From Phycisphaeraceae bacterium (GTDB lineage: Bacteria; Planctomycetota; Phycisphaerae; Phycisphaerales; UBA1924): a stretch of 64,000 nt of DNA. The stretch is from assembly GCA_020639215.1 (NCBI GenBank), contig JACKHA010000006.1, forward strand, positions 1 to 64,000. Direction: 5' to 3'. This document shows, in pieces, positions 7,771 to 17,244 of the stretch (within the stretch, counting starts at the first letter, position 1; every line of letters begins with the position of its first letter). The notes below the pieces were generated by a model, which saw only the letters and a program-made list of their open reading frames with translations, ran no database searches and was not told the DNA's origin. The position numbers were made by a program, and so were the translations under genes.

Positions 7771-10694
7771 CAGCACCCCGCCGCGAAGATCGCGAGGTAA
7801 TAGAAGAAATCATCGTTGTTGATGATCCCGTTCGGCACGCCGTAGCCCGGCTGGCCCTGAATTGCCCCGGTCGTCAGGTCGGCCACCGCCGCGTTGCCCG
7901 CGGCGAACTGCGCCAGGTAGTAGAAGAAGTCGTCGTTGTTCAGCACGCCGTTGGGAACGCCGTAGCCGGGCTGGCCGGCGATCGCGCCGGTGGTCAGATC
8001 GGGCTCGCACGTTGGCGAGCCGCCGACGACGAACGGGTACGTCGTCACGCTGGCGTTGCCGGTGGCCTCGAACGCGACGATCGTCAGAACCCGCGGCGTG
8101 CCGTTGGCCCCGACGTTGAAGATCCGCTCGAAGTCGAAGCGGTCGGTCTGGGTGGCCTGGTTGAAGATGGTCGAGGCCGCGATCGGGTCCTGGCCCGCGG
8201 GCAGGTCCATCAGCATGTGGACCCGCTGCGTGGTCCGGTCGGCGGCCCGCACGCGGAACGTGAACTGCGGCCCGGTCACCACACCCGGATCGACCAGCGC
8301 CACCTCGGGCGGCACGCGGTCGACGTACACCACCTCGCGGAACTCGCGGAACAGCGGGGCGTTGTCCGACGGGCGGTTGCGGAAGGCGCGAACCGTGATG
8401 TAGTTCATGCCCTCGGGCAGCAGGTCGGCGTCGATGGCCTGCTCGTACAGGCCGGTCGAACCAGCGGAGCCGAACAGCGGCTGGTTGGTGGTGACGAAGT
8501 TCTCGAATCCGCCGAGGATCTCGTTGGTGTATGGATAGTCGGGCCCGCCGCTGTTGTTGAGGTCGATGTAGCCCTGCCCGAAGCGGAACGCGGCGAAGTC
8601 GTCGGTCGCGGGGTCGAACGGATCGGCCCGCGTGGTTGTGAGGCGGAGCGTGAAGTCGCTGGTCACGACCGGAATGCTGGTCAGGCGGCGCCGGTTCGGG
8701 GGCGTGGTCCCGGAGTCGGCGGGGAGCTCGCTCACGCTCGGCGTGACCTCGAGCGTGCCGCTGGGCAGGGCGGGGGCGTAGACGACGTAGCCGCGGTTGT
8801 GGATGCCCGCGCTGGAAGCCTGGTGCGGCACGCGGATCGAGACAACGCCGCTCGCGCCGACCGTGAGCACCTCGGGGATGGTGTTGGTCGGGTCGACCTG
8901 CGGGCTCGCGGCGTTGCCGGTGATCTCGTGCAGGCGGGTGCCGGGCGGGAAGGTGGTCGTAACGGTCAGGAACACGCTGCCGGAGGCGAACGAGTCGCTC
9001 AGGCCCACGAGGCAGTTGGCCGCGTACCCGCCCGGATACGACGCACCGGCGAAGCGCGGCGAGGACTGCTCGAACACGAAGATGTCGGACCAGTTGGAGT
9101 TGAGCGGGAAGAACTGGCCGCGCCCGACCATGTTGGCGTATCGCACGAGGGAGGTCATGCGGTCGTCGAGGACGGGCTGCTGGTTGGCGGGCGTGCCCGG
9201 CGCGAACTGCACCTGCCCGTCCTCATCGGGGTCGGGGTTGAGCCCGAGCGCGACCGACGAGCCCTCGCGCGGGAAGAACCCGCCCGATCGCGCGATGCCG
9301 CGGAAGTTGTGGTAGACGATCGCCGGGCCGGGGCGGAACAGGATGTAGGCGTGCTGGGTGAGCATCTGCTGGCGGACGGTGGGCGTGGGCGGCGTTGACG
9401 AGCCGTTGCCGGCCGACCCGTTGTCGTGGCTGTTGACGTGCAGGACGCCGATGGTGCCGTTGTTGAACCCGTCGTCGGCGTTGTCCATGTGGGCCGCGAT
9501 CGGACTCGCCCACGATCCAAAGCCGGACGCGTTCGCCAGGTCGCGCAGCGAGCCGGCGCCGGAAAGGTCCAGGGCGTCGCGGTTGCCGAACGACTCGCCC
9601 GGGCGGGTGTTGCCATTGGGCTTGCGGATGTAGTTGTCGTAGACGAACTGGTTGCTCTCGGTGCTCTCGCCGAAGGAGTAGGGCGTCACCATGCGCCCGT
9701 CGGGCGTGCGCCGGCGCTGGGAGACCGCGGCGTCCCAGTACCCGTCCCAAAAGAACTCGGCGGTGTGCTTGGCTGCGTCGAGGCGGAAGCCGTCGACGCG
9801 GTACACGTCGAGCATCATCTGCGTCCAGCGCATCAGCAAGCCGGTCGCGTTCTCCGCCACAGGGTCGCCCGCCTGCGGATCGGCGGTGTTGAACGGGTGG
9901 ATGGTGAACGTCCGCTGCGGCTGCCCGCGGAACGCGGGGTTCACGACCACGGCACCCGGAAGCGCGGTGTCCGGATAGAGCGCGGCGTTGGCGGGGTCCG
10001 GCTGGTTGCGGACCGTCCCGGCCGGGATGTTCTGCGGGTTGCCCGCGGCGATCGGGTGGCGGATGAACTGGTGGTTGGTGGAGTGGTCGATATCGACCAG
10101 CGCGACCAGATCGCCGCGGATGCGGTCGTAGCGTGCGCCGCCGGGATTCTCGCTCTGGAAGTAGCCGCTGGCGATGCCGTTGTGGAAATCGCCCCAGGAG
10201 TCGGTGGAGTTGAGATTGCGTCCGCCCGGGGGATCGGACCAGAAACCGGGCCACCCGCCCTGGGCGTGGAAGGTCTGGCTCTCGGTGCGGGCCGAGTTGT
10301 GGTTGAGCACGATGTCGAGATAGACCAGCACGTTGGCGGCGTGGAACTCGTCGACGAGTGCCCGGAAGTCCGCGGCGGTGCCGTAGGCCGTCGGCGCGCC
10401 CGGGCGGCCGAGATCGAAGCGGTCGAACACGTCGTAGCCCGGGCTGGTGGGGTCCGACGCCCGTGAGGCCGGGGGGAGCCACGTCGCGCCGTAGCCGCCC
10501 TTGAAGATGTCGGGCATGCGGTACTCGAGCAGTCGCCACGGCTGCTCGTAGGCCTGGAGGATGACGGGGTGGTCCTCGGGCTGCTGGGCGGGGGCCTCGC
10601 TCGCAACCATCGCCAGCGCGCCCGCGGCGCACGCCACGCCGCGACGCACCAGGTGCGCCGGCGCATGATCCGTCTGCCGCGACATCACCTTCAC
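7770..10694 (-). CDS. secreted GH13 alpha-amylase with GC-type dockerin
   Basis: A 974-residue exported starch- or alpha-glucan-degrading enzyme. The GTG start at 10694 has AGAGGAG 6 nt upstream, and a signal peptide ends near SEAPAQ (residue 37). The GH13 regions are visible: YLDIVLNHNS near residue 123, GFRLDAAKH with the nucleophile Asp near 302, GEST with the acid/base Glu near 340, and VNSHDNG near 420. Residues of about 640-890 look like beta-sandwich domains. The last 80 residues are two copies of DLTTGAI.GQPGYGVPNG...NNDDFFYYLA, preceded by Cys and ending in Gly-Cys, the GC-type dockerin. Family knowledge suggests this tail anchors or complexes the enzyme outside the cell. It is convergent with the TIGR03790 gene. 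Confidence 0.92.
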   Translation of the reverse strand: MKVMSRQTDHAPAHLVRRGVACAAGALAMVASEAPAQQPEDHPVILQAYEQPWRLLEYRMPDIFKGGYGATWLPPASRASDPTSPGYDVFDRFDLGRPGAPTAYGTAADFRALVDEFHAANVLVYLDIVLNHNSARTESQTFHAQGGWPGFWSDPPGGRNLNSTDSWGDFHNGIASGYFQSENPGGARYDRIRGDLVALVDIDHSTNHQFIRHPIAAGNPQNIPAGTVRNQPDPANAALYPDTALPGAVVVNPAFRGQPQRTFTIHPFNTADPQAGDPVAENATGLLMRWTQMMLDVYRVDGFRLDAAKHTAEFFWDGYWDAAVSQRRRTPDGRMVTPYSFGESTESNQFVYDNYIRKPNGNTRPGESFGNRDALDLSGAGSLRDLANASGFGSWASPIAAHMDNADDGFNNGTIGVLHVNSHDNGSAGNGSSTPPTPTVRQQMLTQHAYILFRPGPAIVYHNFRGIARSGGFFPREGSSVALGLNPDPDEDGQVQFAPGTPANQQPVLDDRMTSLVRYANMVGRGQFFPLNSNWSDIFVFEQSSPRFAGASYPGGYAANCLVGLSDSFASGSVFLTVTTTFPPGTRLHEITGNAASPQVDPTNTIPEVLTVGASGVVSIRVPHQASSAGIHNRGYVVYAPALPSGTLEVTPSVSELPADSGTTPPNRRRLTSIPVVTSDFTLRLTTTRADPFDPATDDFAAFRFGQGYIDLNNSGGPDYPYTNEILGGFENFVTTNQPLFGSAGSTGLYEQAIDADLLPEGMNYITVRAFRNRPSDNAPLFREFREVVYVDRVPPEVALVDPGVVTGPQFTFRVRAADRTTQRVHMLMDLPAGQDPIAASTIFNQATQTDRFDFERIFNVGANGTPRVLTIVAFEATGNASVTTYPFVVGGSPTCEPDLTTGAIAGQPGYGVPNGVLNNDDFFYYLAQFAAGNAAVADLTTGAIQGQPGYGVPNGIINNDDFFYYLAIFAAGC

Positions 10695-10918
10695 GATCCA
10701 CTCCTCTCACGCGACGCGGCATGCATCGATGCCGCGTCGGCCCCCATCACATCGAACACACACCGCATTCGCACTCCACGTGCGCACCCTCAGCCCACGG
10801 CGTTGCCGATGCCTCCATTATGCCACACCGGTTGGGCCCGCCCAACCCGATCAGATCCCTCGGATTCCGGGTCTGCGACGGGCTTGAACTCCCAAAGCGG
10901 TTCTGTGACGCTGAGCAA

Positions 10919-13900
10919 TCACGCCGTGGGCGGGTTCTCCGGGCCGGGCATGCCGGACATGCGCGAATCGGGGCCGCCCGACTCATCGCCCGGCTTTCCG
11001 GACCCTCCGCCGGTCGAGCCCGGGGCCGGGCCCGACGCGGCGCCCCCGCCACCGGGTTTGCTCGGCGGCGCGTACAGCCCGCCCGACGGCACAACGCCCG
11101 GGCCGACGAACCCGCCGCCCATGGGCAGCCCGGCCGCGGCCGCCCGCGGCGCTGGACGAGCGGCGCCCGGCCCGGCACTGGCAGCCGACTGGGCCCTCGC
11201 CTGACGCATCGCCATCATCTGCTGGACCTGCTGCATCGGGCTGACGCGGGCCTTGAAGATGTGGTCGCCCAGGCGATCGCGCACCGTTTCGAGCATGTTC
11301 GTGAACATGCGGCTGCCCTCGCGCTTGTACGCGATCCGCGGGTCCTGCTGGCTGTAGGCCCGGAACGAAATCGTGTCCCGCAGCTGGTCCATCGCGTAAA
11401 GATGGTCCTTCCACGACGAGTCGAGCGTGTCGAGCAGCAGGCTCCGCTCGACGAACAGCAGTTCGGGGCGCATGAGGTTCTCGACGCGGGCCCGGATGGC
11501 CTGCTCGCGCTCCTCGCCCTCGAGCCAGCGCATCCGGTCGAAGATGCCCTGACCGAATCGTTCCTTCAGGTGGGCGTCCAGATCGTCGTCCTTGCGGCAC
11601 TTGAGCGCGGCCTGGATCTCCTGCTCAAGACGGTCGTCCTCGACGGCCTTCTTCGACTCGACGAGCAGTTTCTCGCGGATCTGCTTCGGCGGGATCTTCT
11701 TGATCTCGTCCTCGGTCCACTCGAGGCCGTAGCGGCGCCGGGCCCACTCGCCCAGTTGCTTGAAGGCCGCTGCCGGGCCGCCCTGGATCATGGTGGCTTG
11801 GGTCATCTCGACCGCGAAGTCGACGGGGTATTCGACCTCGCGCCGGTCCCAGAGTTCGCGGACGCGATCCATGATGAGTTCGGCCGGCGTCTTGGCGTCC
11901 TCACGCCGGTCCTTGACGGCCTCGGCCGCGGCGAGCAGGTCCTCGGGTTTGACCTCGAAGCCGAACTTCCGCTTGGCCCATTCGGAAAGCTGGACCGCGC
12001 CGTAGGACTTGTCAAGGTACGTGGCGATGCCGGAGAGGTCGGCCGCTTCGATCTTCTCCTCCGCGGCGTTGCAGAGCAGCTCGTAGACGTGGCGGCGCTC
12101 CTCGGCCCCGCCCTCGCGGAGGTCGGCGGCGTTGATCTCGACGCCGAAGCGGCTCTTGGCCCACGCGACCAGGCCCGCCGAGTCGAATTCGACCGCGATC
12201 TCCGAGCCCTCCATCGGGATGTACTCGCCGAGCGTGATGTCGATGTTGTGGCGGGCGTCCTCCTTGGCCATACGCTTGATAGCGGTGGTGAGCTCGCCCT
12301 CCTCGCGCCGGCGGAGGCGCTCGGGCAGGATCGAGCAGTCGAGCTTCTCCTTGGCGAACTCGGCGGCGCACACCGCCGGGTACTCGGGGTCGAGGTACTC
12401 ATCGACCGCGTCGTCGATGGAGTCGCCCACGAACTCGAAGATCAGGCCCTTGACGTCGCGCCCCTCGAGCGAACGCTGGCGCAGGCCGTAGAAGTGCTGA
12501 CGCTGGTGCTCCATCACCTCGTCGTACTCGAGGATGTTCTTGCGGATCTGGAAGTTCCGCTCCTCGACCTTCCGCTGGGCGGCCTCGATGCGCCCGGAGA
12601 GCATCTTGCTCTCGATCGCGTCGCCCTCCTTCATGCCCAGGCGCGGCAGGATCTTCATCATCGCCTCGCCGCCGAAGAGCTGCATCAGCTCGTCCTCGAG
12701 CGAGACGTAGAAGCGGCTCGAGCCCTTGTCGCCCTGACGCCCGGAGCGACCGCGGAGCTGGTTGTCGATGCGCCGGCTCTCGTGGCGCTCGGTGCCGATC
12801 ACGTGCAGCCCGCCCATCTGCTCAACCGTGCCGAACCAGGTGATCCGGTGCAGCAGGCTGCGCCCGCTGGCGTCGAGCACTTGGCGCAGCTCGTCGGCCG
12901 ACATGGCGTCGATCGACTTCTCGGCAACGAACGTGTGCTTGACGGCCCAGTGGCGCAGCAGGCGCATCTCGAGTTCCGACAGGTCCATCGAGGCCGCCTC
13001 GTCCTTGCGGATGCCCAGCTCGCGCGGCCCGACCTTGCGGTACACGTTCTCGCGGAGCTGCTCCTCGGAGGACTCGGGCGTCAGGCCCTTGCCGCAGATC
13101 TCGCGCCGCAGCCAGTGGTCCAGCAGGGCCTGGCGGGTGCACTTGCCCAGCTTGATGTCGGTGCCGCGCCCGGCCATGTTCGTCGCGATCATGACCGCGC
13201 CGAGCTGGCCCGCGCCCTCGACCATGCCGGCCTCGCGCTCGTGCTGCTTGGCGTTGAGCACCTCGTGCTTGATCTGGTACTTCTTCGAGAGCATCTCGGA
13301 GACCTTCTCGCTCCGCTCGACGCTCGTCGTGCCGACAAGGATCGGACGCCCCACGTCGTGGAACGCCTTGATCTCGTCGACGATCGACTCCCACTTGTCC
13401 CTGGCCCGCAGGAACATCATGTCGGCGTGGTCGACGCGGACGACCTCCTTGTTCGTCGGGATCGAGACCACGTCCAGGCCGTAGATGTCGTGGAACTCCT
13501 GGGCCTCGGTGTCGGCGGTGCCGGTCATGCCCGCCAGACGCTTGTACATCTTGAAGAAGTTCTGGATCGTGATCGTCGCGACCGTCTGGGTCTCCTGGCG
13601 GATCGGCACGCCCTCCTTGGTCTCGATCGCCTGGTGCAGCCCGTCGGACCACTGCCGCCCGATCATGGGTCGCCCCGTGAACGTGTCGACGATCACGATG
13701 CTCGGCTCGGTCCGCCCGGTCTGCGGGTTGGGCGTGGGCATCACCACGTAGTCCTTGTCGAGCTGGTAGACCGCGTGGGCCCGCAGCGACTGCTCGAGCA
13801 GGTGCGGCAGGTCCATGTTCTGATCGACGTAGAACGAGCCGATCCCCGCGACCCGCTGGGCCTCGGCCACGCCGTCGTGCGTCAGGTGGCACGACTTGCG

Positions 13901-15112
13901 CTCCATCTTCACCTCGAAGAACTGCGTGTGCCGGTCGCGATCGGCCTCGAGCTCGGGCAGTTCCTTGCGGGCCGCCTCGAGCTTGGCCTGGATCTCGGGC
14001 ACGCGGGCCTTGTCGCGCACCTGGCGGACGTCGCCCTCCAGGCCCTTGATCCGCTCCTTGCAGGCCGTGACGCGGTCCTCGGCCTCGGTCCAGGGCTTCT
14101 GCTTGTCGACCAGGTGCTTGGCCAGCTTGTTGGCCATGTCGTAGCGGGGCGAGTCCTCGTGGGCCGCGCCCGAGATGATCAGCGGCGTGCGGGCCTCGTC
14201 GATCAGCACGCTGTCGACCTCGTCGACGATGGCGAACTGGCGGGCCCGCTGGACCTGGGCCTCGGCCTGGCGCTTCATGTTGTCGCGGAGGTAGTCGAAG
14301 CCGAACTCGGCGGTCGTGCCGTACACCACGTCGCAGACGTACATGCGGCGCTTCTCGTCCTCGCCCTGCATGTGCTGGGGGTGGATGGCCCCGACGGTCA
14401 GGCCCAGCCAGTAGAAGTACGGGAAGACCCAGTCGCGGTCGCGCTGCACGAGGTAGTCGTTGACGGTCACGACGTGCACGCGCTGACGCCCGACACAAGC
14501 CAGGTAGCACGCCAGCGGGGCGACGATCGTCTTGCCCTCGCCCGTCTTCATCTCCGCGATCTTGCCCTGGCTCAGCACCATGCCGCCGATGAGCTGCACA
14601 TCGAACGGGCGGCTGCGGAAGGGCGGGCGGCTCTCCTCCTGCCAGGTGCGGGCCCACTCATAGATCGCCAGCGGGATGGGCGTCGTGACCCACGCCGCGA
14701 TCTCGCCCTTGTTGCCCATCAGGTCGCCCGTGGGCTGGCTGGGCTCCTTGGCGTCCATCTCGGCCTTGGTCTTGTCGTAGACGGCCCGCACGTCCGCGGG
14801 CATGACCGACGGGTCGAACTTGTGCTCCGGGCTGAAGAGTTTGCGGATGCCGACCGACCGGTCCATCACCTCGCGGGCCACCGCGAAGGCCTCGATCTGC
14901 AGGTCGTCGAGCTTCTCGCCCTTGTCGAAGCGGTCACGGAAGCCCTTGACCTTGACGCGGAGGGCCTCGTCGTCGAGCTTCCGCATCTCCGGCTCGAGGG
15001 CCGTGATCTGCTCCGTGCGGGTGGTGTACCGCTTGACGAAGCGGTCGTTGCGCGTGCCGATGATCCGGTTGAGGATCGGGCCAATAAGAGGAATGTCCTG
15101 CTTGCCTGACAT
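10919..15112 (-). CDS. secA: preprotein translocase ATPase SecA, oversized
   Basis: The ATP-driven motor that pushes unfolded preproteins through SecYEG. At 1397 residues it is about 500 longer than typical SecA. The motor is complete: TGEGKT (Walker A), VDEVDSVLIDEARTPLIISG (Walker B/DEAD), TNMAGRGTDI and RGRSGRQGD. Additions are a charged coiled-coil-like insert at about residues 337-404, a long segment at about 960-1150 with three copies of a WAK..FG.E...DL motif (near 976, 1040 and 1116), and a Pro/Gly/Ala tail of about 90 residues. The usual C-terminal zinc-binding CxCxSGxxxxCH motif is absent. ATG 15112 is preceded by AAAGGCGAC, and upstream in-frame sequence is low-complexity. It appears to be a single-gene unit. 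Confidence 0.95.
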   Translation of the reverse strand: MSGKQDIPLIGPILNRIIGTRNDRFVKRYTTRTEQITALEPEMRKLDDEALRVKVKGFRDRFDKGEKLDDLQIEAFAVAREVMDRSVGIRKLFSPEHKFDPSVMPADVRAVYDKTKAEMDAKEPSQPTGDLMGNKGEIAAWVTTPIPLAIYEWARTWQEESRPPFRSRPFDVQLIGGMVLSQGKIAEMKTGEGKTIVAPLACYLACVGRQRVHVVTVNDYLVQRDRDWVFPYFYWLGLTVGAIHPQHMQGEDEKRRMYVCDVVYGTTAEFGFDYLRDNMKRQAEAQVQRARQFAIVDEVDSVLIDEARTPLIISGAAHEDSPRYDMANKLAKHLVDKQKPWTEAEDRVTACKERIKGLEGDVRQVRDKARVPEIQAKLEAARKELPELEADRDRHTQFFEVKMERKSCHLTHDGVAEAQRVAGIGSFYVDQNMDLPHLLEQSLRAHAVYQLDKDYVVMPTPNPQTGRTEPSIVIVDTFTGRPMIGRQWSDGLHQAIETKEGVPIRQETQTVATITIQNFFKMYKRLAGMTGTADTEAQEFHDIYGLDVVSIPTNKEVVRVDHADMMFLRARDKWESIVDEIKAFHDVGRPILVGTTSVERSEKVSEMLSKKYQIKHEVLNAKQHEREAGMVEGAGQLGAVMIATNMAGRGTDIKLGKCTRQALLDHWLRREICGKGLTPESSEEQLRENVYRKVGPRELGIRKDEAASMDLSELEMRLLRHWAVKHTFVAEKSIDAMSADELRQVLDASGRSLLHRITWFGTVEQMGGLHVIGTERHESRRIDNQLRGRSGRQGDKGSSRFYVSLEDELMQLFGGEAMMKILPRLGMKEGDAIESKMLSGRIEAAQRKVEERNFQIRKNILEYDEVMEHQRQHFYGLRQRSLEGRDVKGLIFEFVGDSIDDAVDEYLDPEYPAVCAAEFAKEKLDCSILPERLRRREEGELTTAIKRMAKEDARHNIDITLGEYIPMEGSEIAVEFDSAGLVAWAKSRFGVEINAADLREGGAEERRHVYELLCNAAEEKIEAADLSGIATYLDKSYGAVQLSEWAKRKFGFEVKPEDLLAAAEAVKDRREDAKTPAELIMDRVRELWDRREVEYPVDFAVEMTQATMIQGGPAAAFKQLGEWARRRYGLEWTEDEIKKIPPKQIREKLLVESKKAVEDDRLEQEIQAALKCRKDDDLDAHLKERFGQGIFDRMRWLEGEEREQAIRARVENLMRPELLFVERSLLLDTLDSSWKDHLYAMDQLRDTISFRAYSQQDPRIAYKREGSRMFTNMLETVRDRLGDHIFKARVSPMQQVQQMMAMRQARAQSAASAGPGAARPAPRAAAAGLPMGGGFVGPGVVPSGGLYAPPSKPGGGGAASGPAPGSTGGGSGKPGDESGGPDSRMSGMPGPENPPTA

Positions 15113-15358
15113 GGGTCGCCTTTCGCGGGCCGTCCTGCGCCGGGCCGGGGGGCCGCGCGGGAGGACGCCGAGTGGCCGCGCGGAGGGGCGCGGCCGATTG
15201 GTCTGGATGGGTGAGAATCGAACCGGTGAAGGTCGCGCCGCGAGAATCGCGGGCGCTCCGACGCGGCGGGCGTCGCTGGGTGATCCGGGAACGCACTGAT
15301 CACGAGCGACGGGTCGCCCGGCCACGCTCGGCGCGGATCCCGCGCCGGGAACGGCCGC

Positions 15359-15766
15359 TCACACCGTTGGGGGCGGCATGTCGAGCAGGTGCCAGCCGAG
15401 GACGGGAGCGTGCCCGACGCCCGGCTCATCGCCTGGTTCGGGCGCGGGCGGCGCGATGGCCGCGGTCGCGAAGTCGGCGGCGGGGACGGGGGCGGCGACC
15501 GGTTCGTCGCGGTCCTCGTCCTGTTCGCCCAGGTTCCGGACGGCCCGGACGAGGGCGTCGGAGAGGAGGCGGACGGCCGCGGCCTCGGTGGCTACGGAGC
15601 GGGTCACCGGCCCGAGCGTCTCGGCCCGGGCCGAGGCGGCCAAGGCGACCAGAACCACCAGCAGCGCGGGCACCGCGCGTGGGCCCGGCCTGGGGCCGGC
15701 CTCGGCACGGGCGTCGGGGGCAGCCCGGACGCCGGCACGCTCTGGGTTCTGGCGAATCACCACCAT
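15359..15766 (-). CDS. small hypothetical single-pass membrane or secreted protein
   Basis: A 135-residue protein without recognised domain. Residues of about 30-50 (VPALLVVLVALAASARA) form one hydrophobic segment that could be a signal peptide or anchor. The rest is Ala/Pro/Glu-rich with the motif GEQDEDRDEP. ATG 15766 was taken as start, giving MVVIRQNPER; the frame stays open further upstream to 15862 but that part looks non-conserved. No clear Shine-Dalgarno supports either start. The gene lies upstream of secA in the same direction, about 250 nt away. Confidence 0.5.
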   Translation of the reverse strand: MVVIRQNPERAGVRAAPDARAEAGPRPGPRAVPALLVVLVALAASARAETLGPVTRSVATEAAAVRLLSDALVRAVRNLGEQDEDRDEPVAAPVPAADFATAAIAPPAPEPGDEPGVGHAPVLGWHLLDMPPPTV

Positions 15767-15954
15767 GAGTATCGACCGTTCGGGGGCCGGAGGCAAACGG
15801 GTTGAGGGGCTTGCCGGAACCCCCGGGGCGGGCCGGTAAGGACCTTGGGCCGAGACCGCCACCAGGAACCATCAGTGGGAACTCGTCTGTCGCCCGTTCG
15901 ATTCCCGGAGTGGCGGGTTCGGTCCGGAAACTGGGGCGGTGGCGTGGCGGGGCC

Positions 15955-16578
15955 TCAGCCGTGCCGGCGCGACCGGCGAGCCGCCATCGCCAGCACGCCG
16001 CCGATCAGCGCCGCCGGGCCCGGACTCGGCACGACGAGGATTGAGGTGCCGGTGTAGGTGGTCGGCAGCGCGATCGGCGGGATCGAGAGCAGTTCGTAGA
16101 CCGTGATCTCGGGGTACGCGGGCGCGGCCAGCCAGTTGAAGTCGAAGGCCGTCGGCGCGCCGACCTGCGGGGCCGTCCAGTCGAACGAGAACAACTCGTA
16201 GTTGACGGTGCCCCATTGCCCGGGCAACGTCCCCCCCACGAACAGTGGGTGCGTGTAGAAGTCAACCGCGAATCCGGTGATGGCGCCACCCGAGATCGTG
16301 CCCGGCTGGACGGTCCACGGGTTGAACGCCGGCACGTAGTTGCTGGAGAATCCCGAGATCGTCCCGGCGTTGGGCGTGGTCCGCAGATCGCCCTCGATGT
16401 GATGGAGGTACAGGCCCGATGGGATGATCCGTCGCACCGTCACGCGGACGGACTCCCCCGGAGCCAGAACACCGTTGGGATCATCGTGGGACACCACGAC
16501 GGCGGCGGACTGGGCCAGCACCGCTGAGGCCGCCGTGGTCGCGCAAACGAACGCAACGAGTGGATGCCGTTGCGTCAC
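15955..16578 (-). CDS. secreted sorted protein, paralogue B of a tandem pair
   Basis: A 207-residue exported protein of unknown function, paralogous to the gene immediately upstream (16575-17222). It has a signal peptide (HPLVAFVCATTAASAVLAQ). Both share an all-beta body with a TISGFSS/TPSGFSS segment, VELFSFDW/YELFSFDW, and IPTTYTGTSILVVP/LPTTYTGTSILVVP before the tail. It ends PSPGPAALIGGVLAMAARRSRRHG, a Pro-Gly spacer, hydrophobic helix and Arg cluster as in PEP-CTERM-like sorting signals. The GTG start at 16578 overlaps the upstream gene's TGA (GTGA) and has a strong AAAGGAGG 7 nt before it, so translation is coupled but independently initiated. Confidence 0.8.
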   Translation of the reverse strand: MTQRHPLVAFVCATTAASAVLAQSAAVVVSHDDPNGVLAPGESVRVTVRRIIPSGLYLHHIEGDLRTTPNAGTISGFSSNYVPAFNPWTVQPGTISGGAITGFAVDFYTHPLFVGGTLPGQWGTVNYELFSFDWTAPQVGAPTAFDFNWLAAPAYPEITVYELLSIPPIALPTTYTGTSILVVPSPGPAALIGGVLAMAARRSRRHG

Positions 16579-17222
16579 GCCGAGCCTCCTTTCGGGCGTG
16601 ACCGCCGCCGACACGCCACCCCGATTATGCCGATCGCAATCGACCCGAATCCAGGTGCTGGCACGACGAGGATCGACGTGCCGGTGTAGGTGGTCGGAAT
16701 CTGCAGCGGCGTGCCGGAGGAGAGCACCCACACGCCCACCAGCGGCTGCGTTTGGTCGGGCTCCCATGCGAACTCAAAGACTGTCGGCGTCGCGACCGCT
16801 GGGGCTTCCCAATCGAACGAGAACAGTTCGACGGGCGACTGGTCCCAGATCTGCGGGTGCTGGATGATGCCGACGGGGTGGACGTTGAACGTGACTTCAA
16901 AGCCCGCCATCCCGCCGCCGCTCGGCGTGCCAGGAGCCAGACTCCACAGCGAGTTGCCGGGATCGAATGGGCTCGAGAAGCCGCTCGGCGTTCCGGTGTC
17001 GGGCTGGGGACGCACGCCGCCCGCGACGTGCTGCAGCCATGTGGTTTGACCGGGCTGGTTCTCGCGGCTCAGCGTCGCGCTGACGCGGATCGACTGTCCA
17101 GGCTCGACCATGCCCGAGGGCTGGCCGTGGGTGACGCCGATCGCTGCGGTCTGGGCAAAGCACGCGGAAGCGCCGCCAACCGCCGCCGTTGTGAAGATGG
17201 CAATCGTGACCGCACACCGCAT
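16575..17222 (-). CDS. secreted sorted protein, paralogue A of a tandem pair
   Basis: A 215-residue exported protein with signal peptide (AVTIAIFTTAAVGGASACFAQ) and a beta-rich body related to the downstream gene. The tail is VVPAPGFGSIAIGIIGVACRRRSRPKGGSA, a variant of the PEP-CTERM layout with VPAPG in place of VPEP. ATG 17222 is preceded by GGAGG with a 6-nt spacer. The 4-nt GTGA overlap with the next gene and the shared motifs indicate a recent tandem duplication. No catalytic residues are evident; a structural surface or matrix role is inferred from the sorting tail only. Confidence 0.78.
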   Translation of the reverse strand: MRCAVTIAIFTTAAVGGASACFAQTAAIGVTHGQPSGMVEPGQSIRVSATLSRENQPGQTTWLQHVAGGVRPQPDTGTPSGFSSPFDPGNSLWSLAPGTPSGGGMAGFEVTFNVHPVGIIQHPQIWDQSPVELFSFDWEAPAVATPTVFEFAWEPDQTQPLVGVWVLSSGTPLQIPTTYTGTSILVVPAPGFGSIAIGIIGVACRRRSRPKGGSA

Positions 17223-17244
17223 CGATCGCCTCCGCGTCTTGCCT

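Noticed and set aside
10721..15109. A 1462-codon open frame on the plus strand across the whole secA gene
   Set aside because: It is antisense to SecA and composed of Leu/Arg/Asp/Val repeats typical of the opposite strand of a high-GC gene, with no domain or ribosome site.
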